41,411 nucleotides of DNA, from IMG/VR virus record IMGVR_UViG_3300017708_000870, positions 1 through 41,411 of that record. One strand, written 5' to 3'. The position numbers and the translations under genes are program-made. Each line of letters starts with the position of its first letter. The stretch's first letter is position 1. Below the pieces are notes generated by a model. The model had not been told where the DNA came from. It saw only the letters and a program-made list of their open reading frames with translations, and made no database searches. Positions 15,282 through 23,513 of this stretch are shown here, piece after piece. This DNA is from a virus.

Positions 15282-15689
15282 ATGAGTGAAAATTTATTCA
15301 GAGGATTAGGTATAGAAATCCGATTGAAATCTGAGGACGATTTTTTGAAGGTCAAGGAAACCCTAACTAGAATAGGCGTTTCTTCGAAGAAAGAAAATGT
15401 GCTATATCAATCGTGTCACATACTTCACAAACAAGGTAGATATGCTATAATGCACTTCAAAGAATTGTTCGAAATGGATGGTTTGGAGTCGGATATTAGC
15501 AATACAGACAAAGGAAGAAGAAACACCATCACGTGCCTTTTGGAAGAATGGGGTCTTCTTGATATTGTCGAGGAAGAAAAGGTGGAAGAACCACAAGTGA
15601 GTTTAGGTAAAATGAAAATTCTACCATTCAAAGATAAAGATAATTGGGAGTTGATACCTAAGTATCATATTGGTAATAGAAAGAAATAG
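15282..15689 (+). CDS. regA: RegA translational repressor
   Basis: 135 aa (T4 RegA: 122 aa). RegA binds the start region of many early phage mRNAs and blocks their translation, including those of gp44, gp45 and itself in T4. Family pieces: EIRLKSEDDFLKVKETLTRI, ENVLYQSCHILHKQGRYAIM, HFKELFEMDG and the C-terminal part with TITCLLEEWGLLD. A ribosome site GAAAGGA precedes the ATG. It is the last gene of the core block here; the glycan island begins one base later. Confidence 0.93.
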   Translation: MSENLFRGLGIEIRLKSEDDFLKVKETLTRIGVSSKKENVLYQSCHILHKQGRYAIMHFKELFEMDGLESDISNTDKGRRNTITCLLEEWGLLDIVEEEKVEEPQVSLGKMKILPFKDKDNWELIPKYHIGNRKK

Positions 15690-15690
15690 T

Positions 15691-16365
15691 ATGTCAAAAC
15701 TAATTGTGAAGTTCCCTTCTCGCAACAGACCAGCGAAGTTTAGGGACATTCTAGATAATTATACATCACGAATCTCTGGTAAGCATGAGGTTCGTTTCGT
15801 CATTTCGATGGATACAGATGATGAAACCATGAACAATGATGAGATCAAAAACTACCTTGAGTCATTACGTGACTCTGGTATTGATTTGGTTTATTATTAT
15901 GGTGACTCTAAAACCAAAGTCGAAGCGTGTAATGCTGATCTTGCTGGTGAGAAAGGCGATGTGATTATGCTTATCTCTGATGATATGGTCTTACAGCAAG
16001 ACAACTACGATGATATTATACTTTCAGATTTTGCAAAACACTTACCAAATTTTGATGGTGGTATAAAATATCACGATGGACTTCGTGATGATGCATTGAT
16101 GACGTTACCCGTAATAGGTTGGAACTTCTACGAAAAATTAGGATACATCTACAATCCAGAATATACTTCTGTGTTTTGCGACACAGAACAAACTAGTGTA
16201 TTGATGATTCTTAATAAATTAGTGGTGAGTGAAACCTGCATCGCAAAGCATGATTGGACACCACAGCCTTTCGACGAATTGCACGCGAGAAATGAAAATG
16301 CTCAAATGTACGATAAGGATGGACACATTTTTTATAAAAACAGATTAACGAACTTCAACGTATGA
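15691..16365 (+). CDS. Glycosyltransferase, GT2-like (GT-A fold)
   Basis: 224 aa. Begins KLIVKFPSRNRPAKF, a GT2-type first strand, followed by FVISMDTDDETM and the acidic metal-site pattern MLISDDMVLQQDNYDD (about 93-108). The end has CDTEQTSVLMI and KHDWTPQPFDELHAR, seen in family 2-type enzymes of phage and bacterial glycan clusters. It would transfer a sugar from a nucleotide donor; donor and acceptor are unknown. First gene of the island, one base after regA's stop and coupled to the next gene by ATGA. Confidence 0.7.
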   Translation: MSKLIVKFPSRNRPAKFRDILDNYTSRISGKHEVRFVISMDTDDETMNNDEIKNYLESLRDSGIDLVYYYGDSKTKVEACNADLAGEKGDVIMLISDDMVLQQDNYDDIILSDFAKHLPNFDGGIKYHDGLRDDALMTLPVIGWNFYEKLGYIYNPEYTSVFCDTEQTSVLMILNKLVVSETCIAKHDWTPQPFDELHARNENAQMYDKDGHIFYKNRLTNFNV

Positions 16366-17237
16366 AAACTGTTCTGTCATATTGTTTATTTGACCCATTC
16401 AATATACACGCTCATAGAACATGGGATGAACACAATCTAGACAAAACAAGATACTGGTTTAATATTCCAGCATTGTATGTCGCTAATAAGATTTTATATC
16501 CTGACTATGAAATGAAAATGTTCCACAATGATTCTCTGAAACAAAACCCATTATTTAAGATGTTAGAGAATCTTGATATAACTCTACAACAGATAGATAT
16601 TCCTTTTGACAATACATCCGAACCGATGATGTGGAGATTGATTCCTATCTGGGAGGATTATGATTGCGTATTTCTACGAGACATCGATTCTATTCCAAAT
16701 AGACAAGAGTATCATAGCACTAAGTATTTTGAAAAGAATAAATATGCTATTCAAACTTTACGCTCACATGAGAATCATTATCATGAGATGGGTTGTGATA
16801 TATTAGGTGGTCTTTGTGGATTCAAACCCGACAAGATCCAATACAAACCAAATTCATTTAAAGAATACTACGACACTAAAATGGACATGCCTTGGGCGCA
16901 AGATCAATTGATGTTGAGTAAAACATTCATACACGATCAATCACCACTGTTCCTAGAGACAAACTTTCTAGATTGTCCAATTGACAATCAATCCAGAAAA
17001 GCACCATTCCCCCATACTGTCATACCACACTCGGTGTTAAATACCAAAGAATCAGACTTGCAAAAACAAATGGTGCTTTCTATAATCGAGAAGTATTCAC
17101 TAGCAGACTGGGCGGGTCAACCTTGTGATGCGAGAGGATCGGCTTTGAGTGAGTTATTAAAAATTGAGTGTGAAGCAACCGATCAAGTTAAGACTGCGTT
17201 TAATAATGATGTGATTAAACAATTTTATGGGGTGTGA
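16362..17237 (+). CDS. Putative GT-A glycosyltransferase
   Basis: 291 aa. The sequence MWRLIPIWEDYDCVFLRDID (90-109) contains a DxD-type metal site (D107, D109) and a tryptophan-rich approach as in GT-A enzymes acting on polysaccharides. The remainder has WAQDQLMLSK and DILGGLCGFKP, as in glycosyltransferases where the second domain closes on the acceptor. I cannot name the family. Coupled to both neighbours, so probably one operon with the rest of the island. Confidence 0.6.
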   Translation: MKTVLSYCLFDPFNIHAHRTWDEHNLDKTRYWFNIPALYVANKILYPDYEMKMFHNDSLKQNPLFKMLENLDITLQQIDIPFDNTSEPMMWRLIPIWEDYDCVFLRDIDSIPNRQEYHSTKYFEKNKYAIQTLRSHENHYHEMGCDILGGLCGFKPDKIQYKPNSFKEYYDTKMDMPWAQDQLMLSKTFIHDQSPLFLETNFLDCPIDNQSRKAPFPHTVIPHSVLNTKESDLQKQMVLSIIEKYSLADWAGQPCDARGSALSELLKIECEATDQVKTAFNNDVIKQFYGV

Positions 17238-17238
17238 G

Positions 17239-18030
17239 ATGAAACTATTTGTGACCATGAAAAACCATGCAAAGGGTGATACGTTTCGTGAACTGATTGA
17301 GATGTGGAAAGAGTCAAATTACATCGAGATTGAAGACAGTCACGATAGATTCTGCTGGACTGGGGACGGTGTTGGTGATGTTTTACTTTACGAATATGCA
17401 AGGTTTGACTTTTTACCAAAAACATGGAATAAGGGTTTATTCTCAAACACACAAGCGTGGAATGTTCCCATTGGGAAAAATCATCCGTGGATATTTTGGT
17501 CAAGACATCCCAGAAAACTAGAATCTAAAATTGAAGATGGTATTAAAGGCTTTGATAACAGAGACATAACTTCTATATTTCTTGGTAAGATCGAAAACCC
17601 CATACAGTATGAAAACAGAATGACACACGATTGGTCATCTTGCATACAAGAGTTTAGTATGCCTGTTTCTATTGGAAATGTATATGAGTATCCATACACA
17701 CAAGATCAGTATCTTGACATGGTTTCACGCTCACGTTACGGATTGGTTCTGCCTGGTTATGGTCCTAAGTGCAATCGTGAAATCGAATACTTTGGTCTTG
17801 GGACGGTTCCGATCTACACGAGGGGTTGTGGTCTAGAGTATTATGATAAGTTAGTGGAAGGTGTTCATTATTTTTACGCATCCTCTCCAGATGAGGTCGC
17901 AGGGATTGTGAATAACATTAGTTCCGCACAATGGAAAGAGATGTCTGATAATGGTAGGGACTGGTATGAAAGAAACTGTTCCCGTAAAGGTTCATACGAA
18001 ACAACAAAAAGAATCGTGGAGTCAATATGA
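17239..18030 (+). CDS. Exostosin-like glycosyltransferase
   Basis: 263 aa from the ATG at 17239, which directly follows the upstream stop. The second half has SRSRYGLVLPGYGPKCNREI and EYFGLGTVPIYTRG (about 163-196), the acceptor/donor pattern of exostosin-type and related GT-B enzymes, where C-N-R-E-x-E-Y binds the sugar nucleotide. The N-terminal half has HPWIFWSRHPRKLES and SIFLGKIEN. Predicted to add a sugar to a glycan; substrate unknown. Confidence 0.6.
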   Translation: MKLFVTMKNHAKGDTFRELIEMWKESNYIEIEDSHDRFCWTGDGVGDVLLYEYARFDFLPKTWNKGLFSNTQAWNVPIGKNHPWIFWSRHPRKLESKIEDGIKGFDNRDITSIFLGKIENPIQYENRMTHDWSSCIQEFSMPVSIGNVYEYPYTQDQYLDMVSRSRYGLVLPGYGPKCNREIEYFGLGTVPIYTRGCGLEYYDKLVEGVHYFYASSPDEVAGIVNNISSAQWKEMSDNGRDWYERNCSRKGSYETTKRIVESI

Positions 18031-18713
18031 TTACAGTTGTTCTGACAGTTTGGAAACGTGATAATTTTGCAGAGCAGTTAGCGGCGATTAAGAAACAAAC
18101 TGCCGATATTGACAAAATCGTTGTTTACCAAAATGAAAATCACATTGATCTAAGTCAATACCAAGATGGTTCGTGGGATCATGTTCAGTCTTCTACAAAT
18201 AGTAAATACCACGGTCGGTTTACTCTTCCTCTTTTGTTTACCTCCGAATACACAGCGATATTTGATGATGACACAATTCCTGCACCTAAGTGGTTAGAGC
18301 ATTGTGTTAACACATCTAAAAAACTAAACTGCATCTGTGGTGCGAACGGTCGTAACCGTAGCAACAAAGGATCTGTTGGTATTTGTGATGGTATTACTAA
18401 CCCAGTTCCAATCAAAGCAGATATTGTGGGTCACTGTTGGTTCTTTAAAACAGAGTGGATTCATTATATGTGGAAAGAACCTACGGTTTCTTATTCGACG
18501 GGAGAGGATATACAACTGTGTGCATCAGCACAGATCTTCGGAGACATATTCTCTTATGTTCCATCTCAACCGCTCGACCAACCCGAAGTTTGGGGAGACA
18601 CGAATCCCATGCTAGGGTCTGATGAACATGCATCATGGAAACTTCCCCACCACAATCCAGACAGAGAAAAACTTTACGAGCATTACTCTAGGTTAGGATG
18701 GATTACACAATGA
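18027..18713 (+). CDS. Glycosyltransferase, GT2/GT64-like
   Basis: 228 aa. N-terminal strand ITVVLTVWKRDNFAEQLAAI, then IFDDDTIPAPKWLEHCV with a DDD metal site (80-82), and later STGEDIQLCASAQIFGD, the second acidic motif of inverting GT2-type enzymes. The pattern also resembles the C-terminal domain of exostosin-like GT64 enzymes. It overlaps the upstream gene (ATGA) and the next gene by four bases. Confidence 0.75.
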   Translation: MITVVLTVWKRDNFAEQLAAIKKQTADIDKIVVYQNENHIDLSQYQDGSWDHVQSSTNSKYHGRFTLPLLFTSEYTAIFDDDTIPAPKWLEHCVNTSKKLNCICGANGRNRSNKGSVGICDGITNPVPIKADIVGHCWFFKTEWIHYMWKEPTVSYSTGEDIQLCASAQIFGDIFSYVPSQPLDQPEVWGDTNPMLGSDEHASWKLPHHNPDREKLYEHYSRLGWITQ

Positions 18714-19423
18714 TTGTAATCCCAGAGTTTCCAGAGTGTGGGTTTGGTAACAAAGCACTTTACTACAACAACATGAGACAACTCGCACACCAAATGGGGG
18801 TAGGATTTAGTTGTCCTACATGGGAGGGTTGTGATGTATTTGATATTGAGATAAAAAAAGAAACACCAACAGATCAATACGCCTTACCATTCTGTCTAGG
18901 CACTGAATACTTTGAGTGGAAAACTATTAGCACTAGAGATGTTTTCAAAATGTCTAATGTTCAGAGTTATGAAAGAACTTGCTCTATTCATATTCGTGAA
19001 ACAGACTTTCACGCATGGATGCCTGAGTCCGTCGATATAGGTCAACGTGTCGGGTATTATCAAAACGCTATTGTAGAATTATTAGATCGTGTGGATACAT
19101 TTTATATCTTTACGGATGATCCGAACTCATGGAGAATTGCAGAGATTATAGAATGTCTTGAGTTTAACAATAAAGCATATAAATTTGGTGAAAACACATC
19201 CGACAGAAGCAAATTTAAAAATGATTTTATCGAGATGTCACGCTGCGATCATATGATTTCAAGTCCATCTACTTTTAATATTGTAGCAGGGATGACGGGT
19301 ATCAAAAAAACAATTATCCATTCAAAAGATTGGATAGACTATCGTAAGTCAAAGAATGATGTTTTCTGGTGTAAGGTCGCCGAAGCAAACGATGAAGATT
19401 ACAACGTATGGAGACTAGTATGA
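18710..19423 (+). CDS. Fucosyltransferase-like GT-B enzyme (GT11/GT23-like), copy 1
   Basis: 237 aa from the ATG at 18710. It has the nucleotide-sugar motif HIRETDFH (94-101; compare H-x-R-x-D in alpha-1,2/1,6-fucosyltransferases), then FYIFTDDPNSW, and the donor-side SSPSTFNIVAGMTG followed by IIHSKDWI. The N-terminal GFGNKALYYNNMRQLAHQMG matches the other copy at 28672. Donor sugar is probably GDP-linked, but this is inference. Coupled to the neighbouring genes. Confidence 0.65.
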   Translation: MIVIPEFPECGFGNKALYYNNMRQLAHQMGVGFSCPTWEGCDVFDIEIKKETPTDQYALPFCLGTEYFEWKTISTRDVFKMSNVQSYERTCSIHIRETDFHAWMPESVDIGQRVGYYQNAIVELLDRVDTFYIFTDDPNSWRIAEIIECLEFNNKAYKFGENTSDRSKFKNDFIEMSRCDHMISSPSTFNIVAGMTGIKKTIIHSKDWIDYRKSKNDVFWCKVAEANDEDYNVWRLV

Positions 19424-20223
19424 GTAAAGTTTATCTGAAGACATACTTCTATGTCGAGCATGAGGTGAAGTTCCTCGCTATGAATCTGTTAGAGGCATAC
19501 GATCATATTGATGGTTTTATAATATGTGAACATAATCGCACGCACACGGGAAGACCAAGAGAATATATCTGGGATGAGGTAAAGGATCGACTTCCGAGTG
19601 AGTTTATGGATAAAGTGATATATCTACCATCTGACTTGAGTGAGAAGGCGGTCGAAGCATATGAAAACGAAGAAGCGATTCACCGTGTCAACGAACCTCT
19701 GATGCGTAGTTCATTTATGACTGATATGGAGTTTGATAAGGATGATGTGATTATTTCAATCGATGCAGATGAAATAATTTATCGTGACGCATACCCGAAA
19801 ATTCTAGAGGCTGTTGGTAGACAAAATTTAGTCGGGTTGAATCTACATCAATTTTTCTACAGAACAAACTACTTGTGGGAGGGTAAAGACTTTACATCCC
19901 CTATCGCAAGTAAGTATTGGGTATTCCAAGATCAATATCCTACAAATTGGAGAGACGTTGGACCCACTCTGTCTGGTAAGCATGGTTGTCATTTCTCTTG
20001 GTGTATGACTCCAGAGGAGATGGTTTACAAACTACATACTTATAGTCATCCGAGATATAGATTCTGTGCAGATAAAGAACTTTTAGAAAAAGCGATTGAA
20101 AATAAAGAATATCCGTTTGACCCTGACGTTGACTTTAGAATTCGTGAACTTGATAATGATGATGAGGTGATTCCAGAATGTCTAAGAAATCAGTTGCTAT
20201 ACTTGGAAAAGGCTCTAGCGTAA
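19420..20223 (+). CDS. Glycosyltransferase family 17-like (GlcNAc transferase type)
   Basis: 267 aa. Signs of GT17 (MGAT3-type beta-1,4-N-acetylglucosaminyltransferases): CEHNRTHTGRPREY, IISIDADEIIYRDAYP with a DAD metal site, GKHGCHFSWCM and KLHTYSHPRYR. In eukaryotes GT17 adds bisecting GlcNAc; bacterial and viral members have uncertain acceptors. The last 46 bp overlap the next gene, an unusually long overlap within this cluster. Confidence 0.75.
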   Translation: MSKVYLKTYFYVEHEVKFLAMNLLEAYDHIDGFIICEHNRTHTGRPREYIWDEVKDRLPSEFMDKVIYLPSDLSEKAVEAYENEEAIHRVNEPLMRSSFMTDMEFDKDDVIISIDADEIIYRDAYPKILEAVGRQNLVGLNLHQFFYRTNYLWEGKDFTSPIASKYWVFQDQYPTNWRDVGPTLSGKHGCHFSWCMTPEEMVYKLHTYSHPRYRFCADKELLEKAIENKEYPFDPDVDFRIRELDNDDEVIPECLRNQLLYLEKALA

Positions 20224-20771
20224 GCAGATGCACTAGAGAGTTTGTAGATAAGTTTAACATAGTTGTAGGTTGTGGTAGACCATTACTAGATGGATACGAT
20301 CATCTGATTGGTTCAAGACTACACTATGACTTTTCTAACAGAACATCTACCCCATACACACCTGATCAAATAATCAGGTATGGTATTCGTGAACACATTG
20401 ACACGGGAGGTCAGACCCCCATACGTGAAAAGTTTTCATATAAGGATTTAGATCCATCAACAGGAATCCTTGCCTTTGATAATTTTGTTCATGATGAAAC
20501 TGTAGGTGCAATTGCACTTATCGGTTTTGATCTATTCCAACATATGGAAAAGATGTATTACTTCAAAAACGAAGAGTTTGACCCTGCACTAAAATGGCTT
20601 TGGGACAATGGTACTTATGATACAGAGGGAAGACTCACTGAAGTTAGTGGTCACAATTTAGAGCGTACGTATGAATATCTTAATGACATGTTTGATTCTT
20701 ATCCCGAAAAGAATTTTTACATATTATCGTCATATCCATTTGAAGAAAAACAAAATCTCACTATAATGTGA
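20178..20771 (+). CDS. Possible sialyltransferase-like protein
   Basis: 197 aa. The opening SVAILGKGSSVSR resembles the nucleotide-binding GNGxS start of CMP-sialic acid transferases, and DPSTGILAFDNFVHD, then GAIALIGFDLF, resembles the PSTG...GFDxY region of GT29/GT42 sialyltransferases. A conserved His follows later (SGHNLE). The island also encodes NeuB, NeuA and a UDP-GlcNAc 2-epimerase, which makes a sialic acid transferase expected somewhere. The match is by motif only; it could instead be a Rossmann-type protein of another class. Confidence 0.45.
   Translation: MSKKSVAILGKGSSVSRCTREFVDKFNIVVGCGRPLLDGYDHLIGSRLHYDFSNRTSTPYTPDQIIRYGIREHIDTGGQTPIREKFSYKDLDPSTGILAFDNFVHDETVGAIALIGFDLFQHMEKMYYFKNEEFDPALKWLWDNGTYDTEGRLTEVSGHNLERTYEYLNDMFDSYPEKNFYILSSYPFEEKQNLTIM
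20740..20767 (+). promoter_or_regulatory. Candidate promoter and hairpin before the SIS gene
   Basis: TTGAAG (20740-20745), 16 bp, TATAAT (20762-20767) resembles a sigma70-type promoter with a weak -35. The -10 hexamer is the loop of a small hairpin TCTCAC-TATAAT-GTGAGA (20756-20773). The ribosome site AAAGGAG starts five bases after the -10, as it does before uvsY, so any transcript would start at the ribosome site. It lies at the end of the upstream gene. Confidence 0.3.
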
Positions 20772-20784
20772 GAAAGGAGTTTTT

Positions 20785-21363
20785 ATGTTAACAGTATTTG
20801 AAGGACTTGAAGAGAAGTTGTCTGAAGCAGTTGAGACTGAAGAGTGGAAAACACTTCAGAAACAATTCAATGAGGCAGAAGTAATTTATATGATCGGTAA
20901 CGGTGGTAACATGGCGGTTGCAAGTCACGGTGCTGCTGACGCCACAAGACTCACTAATAAGAAGGTACACTGCTTAGATAGTCAGTCGCATCTTACTTCA
21001 ATTGCAAATGATCATGGTTACGAAAATATTTTTGAACGCTGGTTAGAGTCATACGCTGACCTAGACAAGAAAACTCTAGTGTTAGGATACTCTGGTTCTG
21101 GAAACTCCGCTAATGTGTTGGGTGCTTTGCGTTGGTCCGACGATCAGGGTTTCGACACAACAATTATCACAGGTGTGAAGTCTGTAAGGTTAGATAGACA
21201 ATCAATCAACGAAGTATGTTTTGATAATATCTTCTTTCATTCACACGAGATTCTGTCAGTCATGTCGTTTTATGAGTTGATTCATGGAGCGGGTCATGCA
21301 TGTCCAACAATCAAAGCAGAAAACGAAAGAAAGTACGGAACGAAAGGAACAAAGCATGTCTAA
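20785..21363 (+). CDS. SIS-domain sugar isomerase (GmhA-like)
   Basis: 192 aa, the length of GmhA. GmhA turns sedoheptulose-7-phosphate into heptose-7-phosphate, the first step toward ADP/GDP-heptose. Phosphosugar site patterns are present: YMIGNGGNMAVASHGAADAT (compare GNGGSAADAQH), SHLTSIANDHGYE and LGYSGSGNSANV. The usual Ser after GNGG is Asn, and the final part ends HGAGHACPTI. No other heptose gene (GmhB, HldE) was seen nearby, so the true substrate may be a different sugar phosphate. Strong AAAGGAG ribosome site and a possible promoter directly upstream. Confidence 0.82.
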   Translation: MLTVFEGLEEKLSEAVETEEWKTLQKQFNEAEVIYMIGNGGNMAVASHGAADATRLTNKKVHCLDSQSHLTSIANDHGYENIFERWLESYADLDKKTLVLGYSGSGNSANVLGALRWSDDQGFDTTIITGVKSVRLDRQSINEVCFDNIFFHSHEILSVMSFYELIHGAGHACPTIKAENERKYGTKGTKHV

Positions 21364-22018
21364 CATCACCGCTTTAATTATGGTCCGCAGTGGATCTGTC
21401 CGATGTAAGAATAAAAATATCAGAGAGTTTGCTGATACAAACTTGTTAGAAAACAAAATTAAAACTCTCCAAAAGATCGAGGGTGTTCGTGAGATTGTTG
21501 TAAACTCTGATTGTCAAAACATGTTGGGTATCGCTATCGAGAATGATTGCAGAACTGTTCTTCGAGACAAAAAGTTTGCAACCTCTGATACAAACCCTCG
21601 TGATTTGTATAAGCATGTTGCTGAAACAATTGATACAGACTATGTTTTATCTGCTAGTGTTTGTTACCCGATGATGTCATCAGATACATATCAGCGTCTG
21701 GTGAATCTCCACAACAAAGAAGATAAAAATGAAAGTGTTGTAGCGTGTCACACAATCAATCACCATCTTTGGATTAATACTGATTATGGTTATGAACCAC
21801 TTAACTATGAACCAGGCAATCAACCCAACAGTCAAGAATTACCAGAGGTGGTGAGTATCTGTTGGGGTGGGATTATCACATCAAAGAAAACTATGTTGAC
21901 TGGTGATTTGATCGGAAGAAAGCCTATGTTTGTAGATATCCCTTGTCATGAGGCGATGGACATTGATACAGAGTTAGATTTCAGAATCTCAGAAGTGGTT
22001 TACAAGGGATTGAAATGA
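21356..22018 (+). CDS. CMP-sugar synthetase-like cytidylyltransferase
   Basis: 220 aa from ATG 21356 inside the end of the SIS gene. N-terminus ALIMVRSGSVRCKNKNIREF corresponds to the PARGGSKR...KN-I nucleotide-binding loop of N-acylneuraminate cytidylyltransferases, but with V-R-S-G-S in place of A-R-G-G-S. Later parts (VVNSDCQNMLGIA, YVLSASVCYPMMSS, MDIDTELDFRIS) match the family layout including the closing DID-T-E-x-D-F. The gene at 31683 is the more typical copy. This one may use another nonulosonic or related acid. Confidence 0.75.
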   Translation: MSNITALIMVRSGSVRCKNKNIREFADTNLLENKIKTLQKIEGVREIVVNSDCQNMLGIAIENDCRTVLRDKKFATSDTNPRDLYKHVAETIDTDYVLSASVCYPMMSSDTYQRLVNLHNKEDKNESVVACHTINHHLWINTDYGYEPLNYEPGNQPNSQELPEVVSICWGGIITSKKTMLTGDLIGRKPMFVDIPCHEAMDIDTELDFRISEVVYKGLK

Positions 22019-22737
22019 AATTTACATTTGGTATCACTACCGCACCACCAGAACAAACTTGTTTTGCATGGCAAGATAGAATCCGATGTATAGTTGAATC
22101 TATTCGTATTCAAAATATACCAGAATATGAAATCATCATCGTCGGTGGACCATTCGTCAAAGAGGGTAGACACGGTGGATCGCTTCATAATCGACAGGAC
22201 ATTGTACATATTCCTTTTGATGAGGACAGCGGACTTGCTGGTAACGAACAGTGGTGTAAGGAAAACCAAATCAAGCGAGGAGGTTGGATTACAAAAAAGA
22301 AAAACTTAATAACAGATCAAGCAAAATATGAAAACATAGTTTACATTCACGATTACCACGCATTTATGTCTGGATGGTTTGCAAATTTCGTGGTGTTTGG
22401 TGATGAATGGGATGTTTGCATGAATCGTGTCGAAGACATCTGGGGTAACAGATTTAGAGATTGGTTGTCGTGGGACCATCCTAATTACAGAAAACGTCAA
22501 CTGATGGATTATGAAGATTCTAACGCTGCAAAACACTCGTACATCTCAGGATCGTATTGGGTTGCAAAGAAAAAATTCATGCAAGAAAATCCATTGGATG
22601 AATCCCTTGTTTACAGTCAGTCAGAAGACTTGGAATGGTCACTTAGAATTAGAGACAAAGCAAATTATAGAATGAATCCGAAGTCCGTCGTGCGTCACAT
22701 TCGACCCAAGTACACAGGAGACGAACCAACATTATGA
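22015..22737 (+). CDS. Glycosyltransferase, GT2-like
   Basis: 240 aa. N-terminal FTFGITTAPPEQ, then EYEIIIVGGPF, GGWITKKKNLI and YIHDYHAFMSGW (a metal-site strand with HDY rather than DxD), followed by SYISGSYWVAKKKFM and QSEDLEWSLRIR, the acceptor-side E-D motif of GT2 enzymes. Predicted GT-A transferase of unknown sugar; the changed metal motif leaves doubt about the mechanism. ATGA overlaps on both sides. Confidence 0.65.
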   Translation: MKFTFGITTAPPEQTCFAWQDRIRCIVESIRIQNIPEYEIIIVGGPFVKEGRHGGSLHNRQDIVHIPFDEDSGLAGNEQWCKENQIKRGGWITKKKNLITDQAKYENIVYIHDYHAFMSGWFANFVVFGDEWDVCMNRVEDIWGNRFRDWLSWDHPNYRKRQLMDYEDSNAAKHSYISGSYWVAKKKFMQENPLDESLVYSQSEDLEWSLRIRDKANYRMNPKSVVRHIRPKYTGDEPTL

Positions 22738-23513
22738 AAAACGAAGATCTAAAAAATAAGTATGATGAAGTGTTCAAGGGAGGGTCAAATAACTTCTTTA
22801 CGTGCAACGTATTCGAAGAATCACACGCTCTTGCTGGTCGAGTGCTGAAAGAAACTGGAGGTAACCTATCAGACAAGTCAGTTCTTGATATCGGTTGCGG
22901 CGAAGGTATGCTAATCGCTATGCTTGCAGAGGCTGGTGCTTTGTCATCAGTTGGTGTAGATTATAGCGAAGAGGCTATAAAAAATGCATATGATAAGTTT
23001 GGACACAAAAACGCTGAGTATGTTTGTAAGGATTACAAAGAGTTAAATGAGTCTTTTGATGTCGTAACAATGCAAGGTGTTATGGAACACTTAGACGATC
23101 CGTGGAGTGAAGTTAAAAACATCATGGACACAAAGGTTAAAGACGGTGGTTTTTTTGTGACGAGTTCACCATCATTCATCAATCCTCGTGGATATGTTTG
23201 GATGACACTTGCAAAGTTATTTGATGTTCCAATGTCTCTGACAGATTTGCACTTTATATGTCCATTCGATATGCAAAAGTTCTGCGACGAAAACGACTAT
23301 GATCTAGAGTATGAATCTATTCATCAAGATTGGGGATCTGGTGATACGATGATTCGTGACTTTAACAAAAGACTCCGAAACGCATTGAGAGATGCAAATA
23401 TGGACAACAGCAAAGTTGACGATTTGCTTGAGTGGTTGTATGATGCGAATAAATATTATGAAACCAATGAGTCCACTGGTGCAATTGTAGTTTATAGAAT
23501 GAGGAAGAAGTGA
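22734..23513 (+). CDS. SAM-dependent methyltransferase (UbiG-like)
   Basis: 259 aa. SAM-binding motif SVLDIGCGEGMLIAMLAEAG (about 45-64), then VGVDYSEEAIKNA and VVTMQGVMEHLDDP, the class I pattern shared by UbiG and sugar methyltransferases of glycan clusters. It probably O- or N-methylates a sugar or a lipid-linked intermediate. Coupled to the gene before it (ATGA) and the GTG start after it. Confidence 0.85.
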   Translation: MKNEDLKNKYDEVFKGGSNNFFTCNVFEESHALAGRVLKETGGNLSDKSVLDIGCGEGMLIAMLAEAGALSSVGVDYSEEAIKNAYDKFGHKNAEYVCKDYKELNESFDVVTMQGVMEHLDDPWSEVKNIMDTKVKDGGFFVTSSPSFINPRGYVWMTLAKLFDVPMSLTDLHFICPFDMQKFCDENDYDLEYESIHQDWGSGDTMIRDFNKRLRNALRDANMDNSKVDDLLEWLYDANKYYETNESTGAIVVYRMRKK

